Below, piece by piece: positions 19,951-28,970 of a stretch of 64,000 bases of DNA. The DNA comes from Phycisphaerae bacterium (GTDB lineage: Bacteria; Planctomycetota; Phycisphaerae; Sedimentisphaerales; Anaerohalosphaeraceae). The number at the start of each line of letters is the position of its first letter. Positions within the stretch are counted from its first letter, which is position 1. A program made the position numbers and the translations under genes. The notes below the pieces were generated by a model, which had not been told where the DNA came from, made no database searches, and saw nothing but the letters and a program-made list of their open reading frames with translations. The DNA lies in the NCBI GenBank assembly GCA_014859965.1, contig JACZKQ010000074.1, positions 124,001-188,000 on the forward strand, written 5' to 3'.

Positions 19951-20667
19951 GTGGTTATGTTTAAATCGAGCACAGCCAAGCGACTTCGCTCGCTCCGGGA
20001 AAGTCTGGACATTGTTGTGTTGGCGGGCCTTGCTGTCATCCTGCTTAGCGGCTGGATTTTTATTGAAGTGGCAGACGAAGTAGTCGAAGGCGAAGCCCAA
20101 AAATGGGATCGACTGATACTCCAAAGCCTCAGCGAGTCGGATGAAACATGGGATCCGATCGGCCCGCCCTGGTTCGAAGACTTCTGGCGCGATATGACTG
20201 CCGTCGGAAGTGCCGGGATCACCATCCTCGTCACCACGGCAGTTGCCGTTTATTTCGTCTTGCTGAAAAAAAAGTCGGTTATATACCTGGTGTTGGGCGC
20301 CTATGCCGGCGCTGGCATACTGGCACTGGCGCTAAAGGCACTCTTCGAAAGACCAAGGCCGGAAACATTGACTGAACTGGCGAGAGTGACTTCGGCAAGT
20401 TTCCCAAGCGGACATGCTATGGTAGCCATGGTCGTCTATCTGACTCTGGGAGTTTTGCTGGCGAGTTCAGAAAGCCGTTTGAAATTCAAGCTGTACTACA
20501 TTCTTCTCGCGCTGACGGTTGTCTTTCTTGTTGGAATCAGCAGAGTCTACCTGGGCGTTCACTATCCGACAGATATATTGGCCGGCTGGTCACTCGGAGT
20601 GGTTTGGTCAGTCTTCTGTTGGATCATTCTATACTTCCTCAGAGAGGGGCCGGGGCGAAACTGCTGA
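19951..20667 (+). CDS. PAP2-superfamily lipid phosphatase
   Basis: This membrane phosphatase of about 238 residues has all three PAP2 signatures: KALFERPRP (KX6RP, near residue 128), PSGH (near 152) and SRVYLGVHYPTD (SRX5HX3D, near 196). Several hydrophobic helices surround them. Relatives dephosphorylate undecaprenyl pyrophosphate or phosphatidic/phosphatidylglycerol phosphates on the outer face of the inner membrane. In a polysaccharide locus, recycling of the undecaprenyl carrier is the natural role (inference). The first start is GTG at 19951; an ATG lies two codons later at 19957. Confidence 0.9.
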   Translation: MVMFKSSTAKRLRSLRESLDIVVLAGLAVILLSGWIFIEVADEVVEGEAQKWDRLILQSLSESDETWDPIGPPWFEDFWRDMTAVGSAGITILVTTAVAVYFVLLKKKSVIYLVLGAYAGAGILALALKALFERPRPETLTELARVTSASFPSGHAMVAMVVYLTLGVLLASSESRLKFKLYYILLALTVVFLVGISRVYLGVHYPTDILAGWSLGVVWSVFCWIILYFLREGPGRNC

Positions 20668-20717
20668 CGCCCAGTGCGGATGCGCCTGCAATTGCCACTT
20701 TCTGACGTGTGTGCATG

Positions 20718-22178
20718 CTATTGTTCTGCGGCCTGCGGGATTGGCAGTTGCAGGCAGCCGGCATCGGGACGACCGGCGCGCGGGTGGCCGAGGAGATCGG
20801 TGGGGGGGGCCTCCTTTTCGTCGGCGAAACCGACCGCAGGAGATCGTGGATCGAGCTGGTAGGGATGGTCGCCCGTGTAGGGATAGTGCGCCGGACCCGA
20901 ACGGAAGAAGGCGCCGACGCTGCACGTGATGCCCACCCTGTTGTTGCCGGAAGGTGTAAAGTCGCGGTGAAAGCACATCCAGCCGCAGCCCTTTGCCCCT
21001 AACTTACCCATAATGTTGTTTCCGTGGCGGATGTTCGGCCACTTTTCAGGCTGTTCCACCTGAAGTCGGCCCGTTACAATATTATTGTGTATGGACAGGC
21101 CCGAGCCATCCGCCCGGGGCGCGAGGATCATAGTGACGTCACCGACGAAGGTGTTGTTGCGGAAAACGCAATTGGGCCCGATATCGATGAATTCGGTCCA
21201 CCACTGTGTACCAGGGAAATCAGGCATTTTATAAACCAGGTTGTTTTCCACGAGCATATTTCGGTAGCCATCCGCTTCTGCCCAGCCCTGATAAAAGCGG
21301 ATCGGCCGGGTGTTGCCGTAATTGTAGACTATATTTCCACGGATAACAGTGTTGTGGCTGTGGATCGAAATGCCGGATCCGTGGACGCTCGGGTTCCAGT
21401 CGGTCCGTTGATCATGGATGACGTTGTACTCGATAACGTAGTTCTGTCCGCCACCGGTCCGGATACCACTGCTGGTGACATCATGCACGTGACAGCCGCG
21501 AACTGTGACGTCATCACAACTCTCCAACTGCACCCCATGGGCCGATGCGCCGCTATAGTAGATTTCACAATCCTGAATCAGTATGTTACTGGCTGCCCGT
21601 GTGAAAATATTGGCGTAGGATGGGCCCGAACCGCCGGCGCGGCCGTGGACCTTGCAGTCAATAATCCTCACATAGGAGCCGTTGTCGACTTTGATGCAGG
21701 CGTCGGCCGAGCCGCTGTGCTCGACCTCAAAACCCCGGATGGCGACATAAAATGATGTTTTACCGCTGAAGGCGATGCGTGAGAACCGGGCGGCATAAGG
21801 GTCACTGTTGGGGTCGCTTTGAAACGTGATGAAACTGCCGCGGACGCCGCATTTGTCGCGGGAGGAAAAGGTTACCGAGCCGTAATGCCCGGGCATGAGA
21901 TTGACGGTATCACCAGGGGCGGCCGTGGCCTTGGCTTTGTCGATCGTTCGCCACGGGCTTGATGCCGAGCCGTTTGCCGCATCATTGCCTGCCGCCGGAT
22001 CTACATGGTATGTGGCGGCGTGCGCCGCAGGGCGGCAGTGTCCAGCCAGCACGGCCAGTACAAGGTATAGAGCGAGCGATGCCGGCGTTGGCCGCTTGCG
22101 AGCCTTCCCTGTGCGCTCTTCCCTTTGATACTCTGTGTATGAGTGGCCAGTGTTTCGCTTGAATATGGTTGATAGCAT
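20718..22178 (-). CDS. Secreted right-handed beta-helix protein (polysaccharide lyase-like)
   Basis: This 486-residue protein is the only minus-strand gene inside the polysaccharide locus. A long N-region leads to a hydrophobic signal segment (LALYLVLAVLAG) with cleavage after AAHA near residue 54. The mature part opens with ATYHVDPAAGNDAANG, the usual start of planctomycetal DUF1565/pectate-lyase-like proteins. It continues with repeated parallel beta-helix rungs of the type NILIQDCEIYYSGA and VTVRGCHVHDVTSSG. Beta-helix proteins of this class are often polysaccharide lyases, epimerases or hydrolases, but I cannot pick out a catalytic set. A GAGGA ribosome-binding sequence precedes the ATG. 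It may trim or modify the exported glycan (inference). Confidence 0.85.
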   Translation of the reverse strand: MLSTIFKRNTGHSYTEYQREERTGKARKRPTPASLALYLVLAVLAGHCRPAAHAATYHVDPAAGNDAANGSASSPWRTIDKAKATAAPGDTVNLMPGHYGSVTFSSRDKCGVRGSFITFQSDPNSDPYAARFSRIAFSGKTSFYVAIRGFEVEHSGSADACIKVDNGSYVRIIDCKVHGRAGGSGPSYANIFTRAASNILIQDCEIYYSGASAHGVQLESCDDVTVRGCHVHDVTSSGIRTGGGQNYVIEYNVIHDQRTDWNPSVHGSGISIHSHNTVIRGNIVYNYGNTRPIRFYQGWAEADGYRNMLVENNLVYKMPDFPGTQWWTEFIDIGPNCVFRNNTFVGDVTMILAPRADGSGLSIHNNIVTGRLQVEQPEKWPNIRHGNNIMGKLGAKGCGWMCFHRDFTPSGNNRVGITCSVGAFFRSGPAHYPYTGDHPYQLDPRSPAVGFADEKEAPPTDLLGHPRAGRPDAGCLQLPIPQAAEQ

Positions 22179-22747
22179 GGCACTTCCTCAAGAGATCAAT
22201 AAAGCCTGAAAAACAGTCTACTAAATAATCGTCCGCAAACCCCGGTGCGTTTATGCAAAAGCGAATCGTTGTGGAGATACAATACAATCCTTCAGCCGCC
22301 CTGTGTATGGGACTCACTTTTCGCTGATTCCATATTACCGTCCCTGCAGCTCGGATGAGGCCGCTGCCTGAAATACCTGCCTTCTGCAGCAAGAGTGATG
22401 TTGTACTACTGCCAAGGCCTACTTCTTTGGACGATGCTTTTGGACACGCCATGCCGGAACGAATCCGGACTGGGCTTTTTATCGCAATCTGCAATTTTTA
22501 TCAATTCGCAACCAGCCATTTGCCGAGAAATTCGGCGATGACAATTTGGGGGTAGCGATTTGGGGTAAGCCATTAACTGCGAGCATCCGCCAATCGGTTG
22601 TACCGAAAGGCGAGACGTCGTGTATGACGGCCACTCAAAGCTTTTTGTTGAAACGTTGTGCAGCTGTCCCAAGCAGGAATTTATCAGAAAAGATGCGGGC
22701 GTCGCCCACGGGGACGGAGTCCAGCGAAGACCACCGAGGAAAACGCT
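22179..22747. other. Divergent intergenic region (569 bases)
   Basis: This is the only gap over 300 bases. It lies between the minus-strand beta-helix gene and the plus-strand propeller gene, so it should hold two divergent promoters. I see no gene with credible codon use. Two short inverted repeats are present: CCGGA-N5-TCCGG (22454-22468, followed by CTTTTT) and GCCGA-N5-TCGGC (22522-22536). Neither is strong enough to name as an operator or terminator. No riboswitch motif was recognised. Confidence 0.5.
22736..22740 (+). promoter_or_regulatory. Ribosome binding site fixing the start at 22748
   Basis: GAGGA lies seven bases before ATG 22748. It favours this start over a 30-codon longer in-frame extension that has no comparable signal. 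The chosen start puts the membrane anchor directly at the N-terminus. Confidence 0.65.
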
Positions 22748-23719
22748 ATGGAAATGAGAAGAAACCCTTTCGCAATGACAGTTGCAGGTATTGCTATCAT
22801 GGGCTGTGTTCTCGCCGTATGGTTCGTTGGCGCGACGCGCCGTGTCCCGTTCGTAAAGAAAGTGGGTGAATATTCCATTGGCATTTATTCCGGGGCCAGT
22901 CCTTTTGAGTTGTCGCCCAGCCCAATGGTCCGAAATCCCGTTTTGACCGCCGGTGACGTCACGGACGTCGATGCCGAATTTGTGGCGGACCCGTTTATGG
23001 TTCGCGAAGCCGGCACATGGTACATGTTCTTTGAGGTGCTGAACCGCCAAAGCGGCCACGGCGATATAGGCCTTGCCGTCAGCCAGGATGGCTATGGATG
23101 GAATTACAAGCAGATCGTACTCGACGAGCCGTTTCATTTGTCCTACCCGAGCGTTTTCAAATGGAACGGGGAGTACTACATGATTCCGGAAACCCGCCTG
23201 GCCTACGCCGTACGTCTGTACAAAGCGGCGGAGTTCCCCTTTAAGTGGACGTATGTAAAAGATCTGATTGCAGGCAACTTCCTGGATCCTACGATTTTTC
23301 ACGACAACCAACGGTGGTGGATGTTCGTGTCGGAGCGGTGCGATGTTCTTCATCTGTTTTACGCGGACGACCTGGAAGGTCCGTGGACGAGGCATCCCCA
23401 GAGTCCGGTCGTCACGCTTGACGGAAACATCGCCCGGCCCGGTGGACCGGTCCTGAACTGTGAGGGCCGATTCTACAGGTACACCCAGGATTGCGATCCC
23501 ACATACGGCAACCAGGTGCGCGCCTTTGAAATCACCGAGTTGACAACCGAGCGATACGCAGAAAAGCCCGTGGACGGCAATCCCATACTACAGGCTACCG
23601 GACACGGATGGAACGCCGAACAGATGCACCACATAGATCCACATTACGTTGACGGCGTCGGATGGATAGCGGTCGTCGACGGCTACGGCAAGCGATTCGT
23701 TTACGGGCTTGCGTATTAA
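22748..23719 (+). CDS. Membrane-anchored five-bladed beta-propeller protein (GINT1 N-terminal-like)
   Basis: This 323-residue protein has one N-terminal transmembrane segment (about 9-27) followed by a single propeller-type domain. The sequence VADPFMVREAGTWYMFFE, then DIGLAVSQDGYGWNY and SYPSVFKWNGEYYMIPE, matches the domain fused to plant glucosamine inositolphosphorylceramide transferase (GINT1). In bacteria that domain often accompanies formyltransferases or sugar genes. The fold is related to GH43/GH68 five-bladed propellers. Possible catalytic acids (Asp in ADPF, Glu in IPE, Asp in LDPTIF) are present, so glycoside hydrolase or transferase activity cannot be excluded. It lies directly before the Wzm/Wzt exporter genes, suggesting a role at the outer face of the inner membrane. 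No substrate can be assigned. Confidence 0.75.
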   Translation: MEMRRNPFAMTVAGIAIMGCVLAVWFVGATRRVPFVKKVGEYSIGIYSGASPFELSPSPMVRNPVLTAGDVTDVDAEFVADPFMVREAGTWYMFFEVLNRQSGHGDIGLAVSQDGYGWNYKQIVLDEPFHLSYPSVFKWNGEYYMIPETRLAYAVRLYKAAEFPFKWTYVKDLIAGNFLDPTIFHDNQRWWMFVSERCDVLHLFYADDLEGPWTRHPQSPVVTLDGNIARPGGPVLNCEGRFYRYTQDCDPTYGNQVRAFEITELTTERYAEKPVDGNPILQATGHGWNAEQMHHIDPHYVDGVGWIAVVDGYGKRFVYGLAY

Positions 23720-23748
23720 GTTCGCATAGTTTGGGGAGATCCGTCTAA

Positions 23749-24612
23749 ATGGTTTCAGCAAGCACGCAGCACGGCATCCGGCAGGTGGTCTATACTCCGG
23801 GTTCGCATATAGAGCCCGGATTGCAGCACTGGCGAAAGATGGCGGTTGAACTTTTCGGCGCCAGGGAACTTATCTGGCGGTTTTTCCTGCGCGAGTTCTC
23901 GGCACGCTACCGACAGTCCTTCTTCGGGTATCTTTGGGCCGTCATGCCGGCGATTGTCATGGCCGCAACCTTTACCTATCTCAATCGCACCGGCACCCTG
24001 GCGATCGCAAAAACCGACTTGCCGTACCCGGTCTACGTCCTGTTGGGGATGACCGTATGGGAACTTTTCGCCTCCGGACTCACGCGAAGTGCTCAATGTC
24101 TGGTGAATGCGAGGATGATCATTACGCAGATCAATTTCTCACGCGAGACACTGGTGGTCGCTGCCTTCTGCGAAGCGATGTTGGACTTTCTAATACGCAC
24201 AGTCGTGATCGCGGCGGCTTTTGTGTGGTTCGATGTCGTACCGGCATGGACGGTGGTTCTGGTGCCGCTGATGCTCGTCCCGCTCGCCATGATAACAATC
24301 GGGCTGGGCTTCATACTGGCCCTGGCGAACGCGGTGTTTCGGGACATCGGCAACTCGCTGACGATGTTTCTGACGTTTGCGATGTTTCTGACGCCGGTGG
24401 TGTACCCACCGCCCGCCCAAGGGACCAGGGTGCTCATAAACTATTTAAACCCGATCAGCCCGTTCGTGATAGCCACGCGCGACCTTGCGACAACCGGACG
24501 GTTGAGCCAACCCGGGACACTGATAGGGGCAAGCCTGTTTGGAATTCTGATATTGTTCACGTGCTGGCGTGTCTTTCATCTTGCCATGTCGCGTATTGCT
24601 GAGAGAGTATAG
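23749..24612 (+). CDS. wzm: Polysaccharide ABC exporter, permease subunit (Wzm-like)
   Basis: This 287-residue ABC-2 permease begins with a cytoplasmic N-terminus. The hallmark segment RYRQSFFGYLWAVMPAI is followed by about six transmembrane helices and the family motif NPISPFVIATRDL before the last pair. Wzm-type permeases move undecaprenyl-linked O-antigen, capsule or teichoic-acid polymers across the inner membrane. The ATP-binding subunit follows after three bases, so the two form one transcription unit. GGGGAG upstream of the ATG supports the start. Confidence 0.92.
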   Translation: MVSASTQHGIRQVVYTPGSHIEPGLQHWRKMAVELFGARELIWRFFLREFSARYRQSFFGYLWAVMPAIVMAATFTYLNRTGTLAIAKTDLPYPVYVLLGMTVWELFASGLTRSAQCLVNARMIITQINFSRETLVVAAFCEAMLDFLIRTVVIAAAFVWFDVVPAWTVVLVPLMLVPLAMITIGLGFILALANAVFRDIGNSLTMFLTFAMFLTPVVYPPPAQGTRVLINYLNPISPFVIATRDLATTGRLSQPGTLIGASLFGILILFTCWRVFHLAMSRIAERV

Positions 24613-24615
24613 AAG

Positions 24616-25875
24616 ATGAGCGATCATGCCGTCATTCGTGTTGATTGTGTATCCAAGAAATTCTGCCGTGACTTGAAGCGTTCCATGCGGTACGGCTTTT
24701 CGGATGTGCTCACAGACACGTTCGGGTTTCGCGTCCGATCGGAGCGTCTGCGCAAAAAGGAATTCTGGGCGCTCGACGAAGTGTCATTCGAGATCAGAGA
24801 AGGCGAACGATTCGGAATAATTGGTCCCAACGGCTCGGGCAAAACCACGCTGCTGAAGATTATTAGCGGGATATGCGGGCCGGATTCCGGCGCCATGACC
24901 GTGCGTGGCCGGGTCGGCGCATTAATCGCCGTGGGCGCCGGATTTCATCCTCAATTAACGGGCCGAGAGAACATTTACATCAACGGCACGATTCTCGGCA
25001 TGAGCAAACGCGAGATCAAAAGCAAATTTGACAGCATTGTCGACTTCTCCGGCATCGAAGAATTTCTAGATACCCCCGTTAAGTTCTACTCGAGCGGCAT
25101 GTTTGTCAAACTGGGCTTTTCGATAGCGGCACACTGCGAACCGGACATTCTGCTGGTGGATGAGGTGCTGGCGGTCGGTGATATTGCATTTCAGTCAAAG
25201 TGCTTGAACCGACTGGAAGAACTGAAAAAAAAGGGGATCACTACGCTGCTCGTTTCGCACCACATGCCGAAAATCGGCAGTTTCTGTGAACGCGTGCTTT
25301 ATCTGTCAAACGGCAGAGTGAACGTTCTCGCGGAGCCGCATTTAGCGATCAATGCACTTGAGCGGGATATGTACCTTACGAGTGACTTAATCCGAAGCAA
25401 CGTTCAGTGCCCGGGGTATACTCCGCTTGGAGGCGCAAAGATCAAAAATCTGGTCTTCGAGCAACAATACAACGGCCACATCCGCGTGAATTACGGCGAA
25501 CCTATTAAAGTGCGGTTTGATTACGATCTGCTTGACAAGGACCCGGCGGATTGTGCGTTCGCGGTGCTTGTCAGGAGGGTTTCCGACGGTGTTATGTGTT
25601 TCGGCGCAATGTCGAATTTTCATGGCCTCAGGGTGGAGAAGAAGCAGGGGAGGGTGCATGTCGCAATCGACGGACACAACCTGGTGCCGGGCATCTACAA
25701 CGTTGACATTCAGATCCGCACGATCACCCTTGACAAGTCTTACGCCGCTCATCGCGAGCCGAAGCTTATCATTGAGTATCCGCCGGACAAATACATGCTA
25801 AGGAATCTTGCAGGAGTATATCAGCCCGCCGACATAGAATGGCGGCTGGTCGACCAGTACGCCGGCGTCTGTTGA
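24616..25875 (+). CDS. wzt: Polysaccharide ABC exporter, ATP-binding subunit with C-terminal glycan-binding domain (Wzt-like)
   Basis: This protein has 419 residues. The ATPase half shows Walker A GPNGSGKTT (about residue 70), the Wzt-style signature YSSGM (about 158), Walker B DILLVDEVLAVGD (about 177) and the switch His in LLVSHH (about 214). Residues 265-405 form a beta-rich extension like the Wzt C-terminal domain, which in E. coli O8/O9a recognises the finished chain end before export. Its presence suggests the exporter reads a specific terminal modification. The methyltransferase at 52803 is a candidate for making that cap (inference). Confidence 0.93.
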   Translation: MSDHAVIRVDCVSKKFCRDLKRSMRYGFSDVLTDTFGFRVRSERLRKKEFWALDEVSFEIREGERFGIIGPNGSGKTTLLKIISGICGPDSGAMTVRGRVGALIAVGAGFHPQLTGRENIYINGTILGMSKREIKSKFDSIVDFSGIEEFLDTPVKFYSSGMFVKLGFSIAAHCEPDILLVDEVLAVGDIAFQSKCLNRLEELKKKGITTLLVSHHMPKIGSFCERVLYLSNGRVNVLAEPHLAINALERDMYLTSDLIRSNVQCPGYTPLGGAKIKNLVFEQQYNGHIRVNYGEPIKVRFDYDLLDKDPADCAFAVLVRRVSDGVMCFGAMSNFHGLRVEKKQGRVHVAIDGHNLVPGIYNVDIQIRTITLDKSYAAHREPKLIIEYPPDKYMLRNLAGVYQPADIEWRLVDQYAGVC

Positions 25876-25997
25876 TCGACGAGGCGACCATGGGGGCTTC
25901 CTTGTGTTCATGGCACTACGCATGTCAAGACCAGATATTTCAGGCGTTTGATAATGGATTGGGAACGATAGGAACAAGGCACTTAGAAACCGTTTGC

Positions 25998-26002
25998 AGG
26001 AG
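25998..26002 (+). promoter_or_regulatory. Ribosome binding site fixing the start at 26010
   Basis: AGGAG lies seven bases before ATG 26010. An in-frame start 57 codons upstream would overlap the Wzt gene and would bury the signal peptide, so 26010 is preferred. Confidence 0.75.
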
Positions 26003-26009
26003 AACCGTC

Positions 26010-28904
26010 ATGAAAACTGAAAAACGATGGATTGCACAGGTGTGTGTTGGCACGGTGCTGTTGCTGTGCATGAGCGTATCTGCTCCGGGCGACGTGATCG
26101 TCGACAACGGCGACAGCGGCACGTCGTTTACAGGGACATGGGAGGTATCCGGAGGCTCTGACCCTTACGGCGCAGACAGTGTCTGGGCCCGCGATGGTGC
26201 GACTTACACCTGGGGGTTCGACTCTGAACCTGCCGGTAAATACGAGGTCTTGATGCGGTGGTCAGTATGGCCATCCAGGGCAAAGGCGATCGACGTGTCG
26301 ATCATGCACGCCGATGGTACGGATGCACTGCTCATCAATCAGCAAGTCGGCGGCGGTGTATGGAACAGTATGGGCGAGTACAATTTTGACGGATCCGGCA
26401 GCGTTACGATCACCGCGGCCGCCGGTCAAACGGTCAGCACCTGTGCGGACGCCGTATGGTTCAAACGTATGGACGTGGCCGAGGGGACTGTCGTAGACAA
26501 TGGCGATAGTAATACCTCTCGCACGGGCACGTGGCAGGTTTCTGACGGCTCTGGCCCGTACGGCGCGGATTCCGTCTGGAGCCGTGACGGCGGAACATTC
26601 ACGTGGTACTATACTCCGCCGCGAACCGGCGACTATGAAGTGGAAATGTGGTGGACGCCGTGGCCCTCACGGAGAAGTTCAGTGCCATTGGATGTCATAC
26701 ACGCGGACGGGACGCAAAGGATCACAGTGGACCAGCGGAGTAACGGCAGCCGGTGGAACTCGCTCGGAGTGTACACTCTTACCGGGGGCGTTCAGGCGTC
26801 TGTAACTCTGCTCGCCGAAGGCTCGGCGCCCGCCAGCTATTGCGCCGATGCAGTTAAATTCACTCTTGTCTACACCGATGAAGCGCCGGTGGCGGCAATT
26901 GATTCCGTACAGCCCAATCCCGCAATGCGGGGTGCAGCCATCGCATTCGAGGGTCACGGCACGGATTCCGATGGAGACATCGTTGCATACCACTGGGCCT
27001 CCAGTCTCGACGGGCACCTCAGTGAGGCTGCAAGTTTTTCCAGCGAAACGCTTTCTGAAGGTGTTCATGAAATAACATTGAAGGTGCAGGACGACAGGGG
27101 CCAATGGTCTGCGCCGGTCACTACCGTGTTGACCGTGAGCGCCACCCCTGTTGAGATCATCGTAGACAACAGCGACGCAAATACATCCCGGACAGGCACA
27201 TGGCAGGTGTCGGCCGGGTCTGAATGCTACGGTGAGGATTCTCTTTGGAGTCGCAGCGGCGCTACGTTCGTATGGTATTTCACTCCCGCCGAGGGCGGCG
27301 AGTACGAGGTGGCGATGTGGTGGACTCAGTACAATTCGCGAAGCGCCGCGGTGCCTGTGGACATCAAGCATGCCGGCGGAAAAGTGCGTGTTACCGTCAA
27401 CCAGTTGACCAACGGCGGCAGGTGGAACTCCTTGGGGGTGTATGCTTTCGATAGGGGGGTACGGTACGCCGTCACACTTTACGCCGACGACGTGTTTCCG
27501 ACGAGCTATTGTGCCGATGCGGTGAGATTCACTCCTGTTCAAATCAGTGACAAACCGGTTGCCGTGATTGATTCCATGCAGCCCAATCCCGCGATGGTGG
27601 GCCAGGCTGTCACTTTCCAAGGGCATGGCGCCGATTCGGACGGAGATGTCGTTGCATACAACTGGCAATCCAGTCTGGACGGTCATTTGAGCGACGCCGA
27701 CAGCTTTTCGACCAGCGCCCTTTCTGAGGGCGTTCATCAGATCAGCTTCAAGGTGTGCGATGATGGCGGCCAGTGGTCGCAGACAATGGTGAAGGCACTG
27801 ACCGTAAGTGCCGCGCCCGATGTCATTATTATCGATAACGGCAGCAGCGCTACATCGAAGACCGGCACGTGGGAGGTGTCCGGTGGTTCCGATCCGTACG
27901 GGGCCGATTCGGTGTGGAGCCGTGACGGCGGAACATTTACATGGCATTTCACTCCGCCGACAACCGGTGACTATGAGGTTTCGATGTGGTGGACCGAGTG
28001 GTTTTCACGAAGCAACTCCGTGCCGGTAGACATTGTGCACGCCGACGGTACGGAAAGGGTCGTCGTCAACCAGAGGACCAACACCGGTCGCTGGAATTCC
28101 CTGGGCGTGTATCCCTTTGTGGCGGGCGTCGACAAGGCAGTCACATTGACAGCCAATGGCACCACGCCGATCAGTTACTGTGCCGATGCGGTTAAAGTCA
28201 CTCTTGTAAAGAGCAACAAAATGCCGGTGGCTGTAATTGAAACCATGCAGCCTAACCCCGCGCCATTGGGCGCAACCGTATCTTTTGACGGCCGCGGAAC
28301 GGATTCCGACGGGACGGTCGTTGCATACCGGTGGGCCTCCAGCATCGACGGCGAGTTGAGTGATGCCGCCAGTTTTTCCAGCGATGCGCTGTCCGAAGGC
28401 GTCCACGAGATTACTTTCGAAGTGCAGGACGATGCAGGCGGGTGGTCCCGCACGGCTAACGGGGTTCTAACAGTTAACGCGGTGCCGATCGAAACCATCG
28501 TGGACAACCGTTCCAGCAATACATCCTCGACGGGCACGTGGGAGGTTTCAGGTGGTTCGCATTGCCACGACGTGGACTCAGTGTGGAGTCGTAACGGCGG
28601 CACGTTCACCTGGTACTTCACTCCCTCCGAGAGCGGTGATTACGAGGTGTCCATGTGGTGGACCGAATGGCCCTCTCGCAGCAGGGCCGTCAAGGTCGAT
28701 ATTGTCCATGCAGGCGGCACAAAAAGTGTCACTGTAAACCAGTGGATCGATGGCAGCCAGTGGAATTCACTGGGCGTGTACACCTTCAGCGAGGGTGTTC
28801 AGCATTCCATCACACTTCACGCCCCGGATGCGTTTCCAACAAGCTATTGTGCCGACGCGGTCAAATTCACAAAAGTGCCAGAGCCGGCGGCAACAGGTTC
28901 ATAG
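26010..28904 (+). CDS. Secreted golvesin/PKD mosaic protein 1
   Basis: This 964-residue protein has a signal peptide (VGTVLLLCMSVSA). It then carries five golvesin/xanthan-lyase-type carbohydrate-binding-like modules (about residues 28-153, 159-288, 382-510, 604-732 and 828-957). Three PKD-like domains lie between them (about 290-380, 514-602 and 736-825). Each module repeats the landmarks YGxDSVWSRDG, MWWTxWPSRS, NSLGVY and SYCADAVKFT. There is no catalytic domain. The Golvesin/Xly CBD-like domain is known from the C-terminus of xanthan lyases. Placed in an exopolysaccharide locus, this looks like a matrix protein binding the secreted glycan (inference). It ends VPEPAATGS without a membrane anchor. 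Confidence 0.85.
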   Translation: MKTEKRWIAQVCVGTVLLLCMSVSAPGDVIVDNGDSGTSFTGTWEVSGGSDPYGADSVWARDGATYTWGFDSEPAGKYEVLMRWSVWPSRAKAIDVSIMHADGTDALLINQQVGGGVWNSMGEYNFDGSGSVTITAAAGQTVSTCADAVWFKRMDVAEGTVVDNGDSNTSRTGTWQVSDGSGPYGADSVWSRDGGTFTWYYTPPRTGDYEVEMWWTPWPSRRSSVPLDVIHADGTQRITVDQRSNGSRWNSLGVYTLTGGVQASVTLLAEGSAPASYCADAVKFTLVYTDEAPVAAIDSVQPNPAMRGAAIAFEGHGTDSDGDIVAYHWASSLDGHLSEAASFSSETLSEGVHEITLKVQDDRGQWSAPVTTVLTVSATPVEIIVDNSDANTSRTGTWQVSAGSECYGEDSLWSRSGATFVWYFTPAEGGEYEVAMWWTQYNSRSAAVPVDIKHAGGKVRVTVNQLTNGGRWNSLGVYAFDRGVRYAVTLYADDVFPTSYCADAVRFTPVQISDKPVAVIDSMQPNPAMVGQAVTFQGHGADSDGDVVAYNWQSSLDGHLSDADSFSTSALSEGVHQISFKVCDDGGQWSQTMVKALTVSAAPDVIIIDNGSSATSKTGTWEVSGGSDPYGADSVWSRDGGTFTWHFTPPTTGDYEVSMWWTEWFSRSNSVPVDIVHADGTERVVVNQRTNTGRWNSLGVYPFVAGVDKAVTLTANGTTPISYCADAVKVTLVKSNKMPVAVIETMQPNPAPLGATVSFDGRGTDSDGTVVAYRWASSIDGELSDAASFSSDALSEGVHEITFEVQDDAGGWSRTANGVLTVNAVPIETIVDNRSSNTSSTGTWEVSGGSHCHDVDSVWSRNGGTFTWYFTPSESGDYEVSMWWTEWPSRSRAVKVDIVHAGGTKSVTVNQWIDGSQWNSLGVYTFSEGVQHSITLHAPDAFPTSYCADAVKFTKVPEPAATGS
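27154..28880 (+). repeat. Tandem golvesin + PKD units of about 222 residues
   Basis: Successive golvesin-PKD units begin near 27154, 27820 and 28492, a spacing of 666 and 672 bases. They are recognisable by VDNxxxNTSxTGTWxVS at each start. The last unit lacks its PKD half. Divergence between units is moderate, so the duplication is not recent. Confidence 0.75.
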
Positions 28905-28959
28905 AGGGGCACAGATCGTGCGCCGTTTCATCGTACGGGCAACTTTGTTCTCGACGTGC

Positions 28960-28965
28960 AAGGAG
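28960..28965 (+). promoter_or_regulatory. Ribosome binding site fixing the start at 28971
   Basis: AAGGAG lies five bases before ATG 28971. An alternative in-frame GTG at 28956 would place this sequence inside the coding region. Confidence 0.75.
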
Positions 28966-28970
28966 AAATC

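Noticed and set aside
22454-22536. Riboswitch or operator in the divergent intergenic region
   Set aside because: Only two unrelated five-base stems are visible and no conserved riboswitch core was found.
22406-23395. Minus-strand open frame of about 330 codons overlapping the propeller gene
   Set aside because: The plus-strand gene has a clear ribosome-binding site, membrane anchor and family motifs; the antisense frame has none.
28880-28904. C-terminal VPEP in golvesin protein 1 as a PEP-CTERM sorting signal
   Set aside because: No transmembrane helix or terminal Arg cluster follows; the protein ends nine residues after the V.
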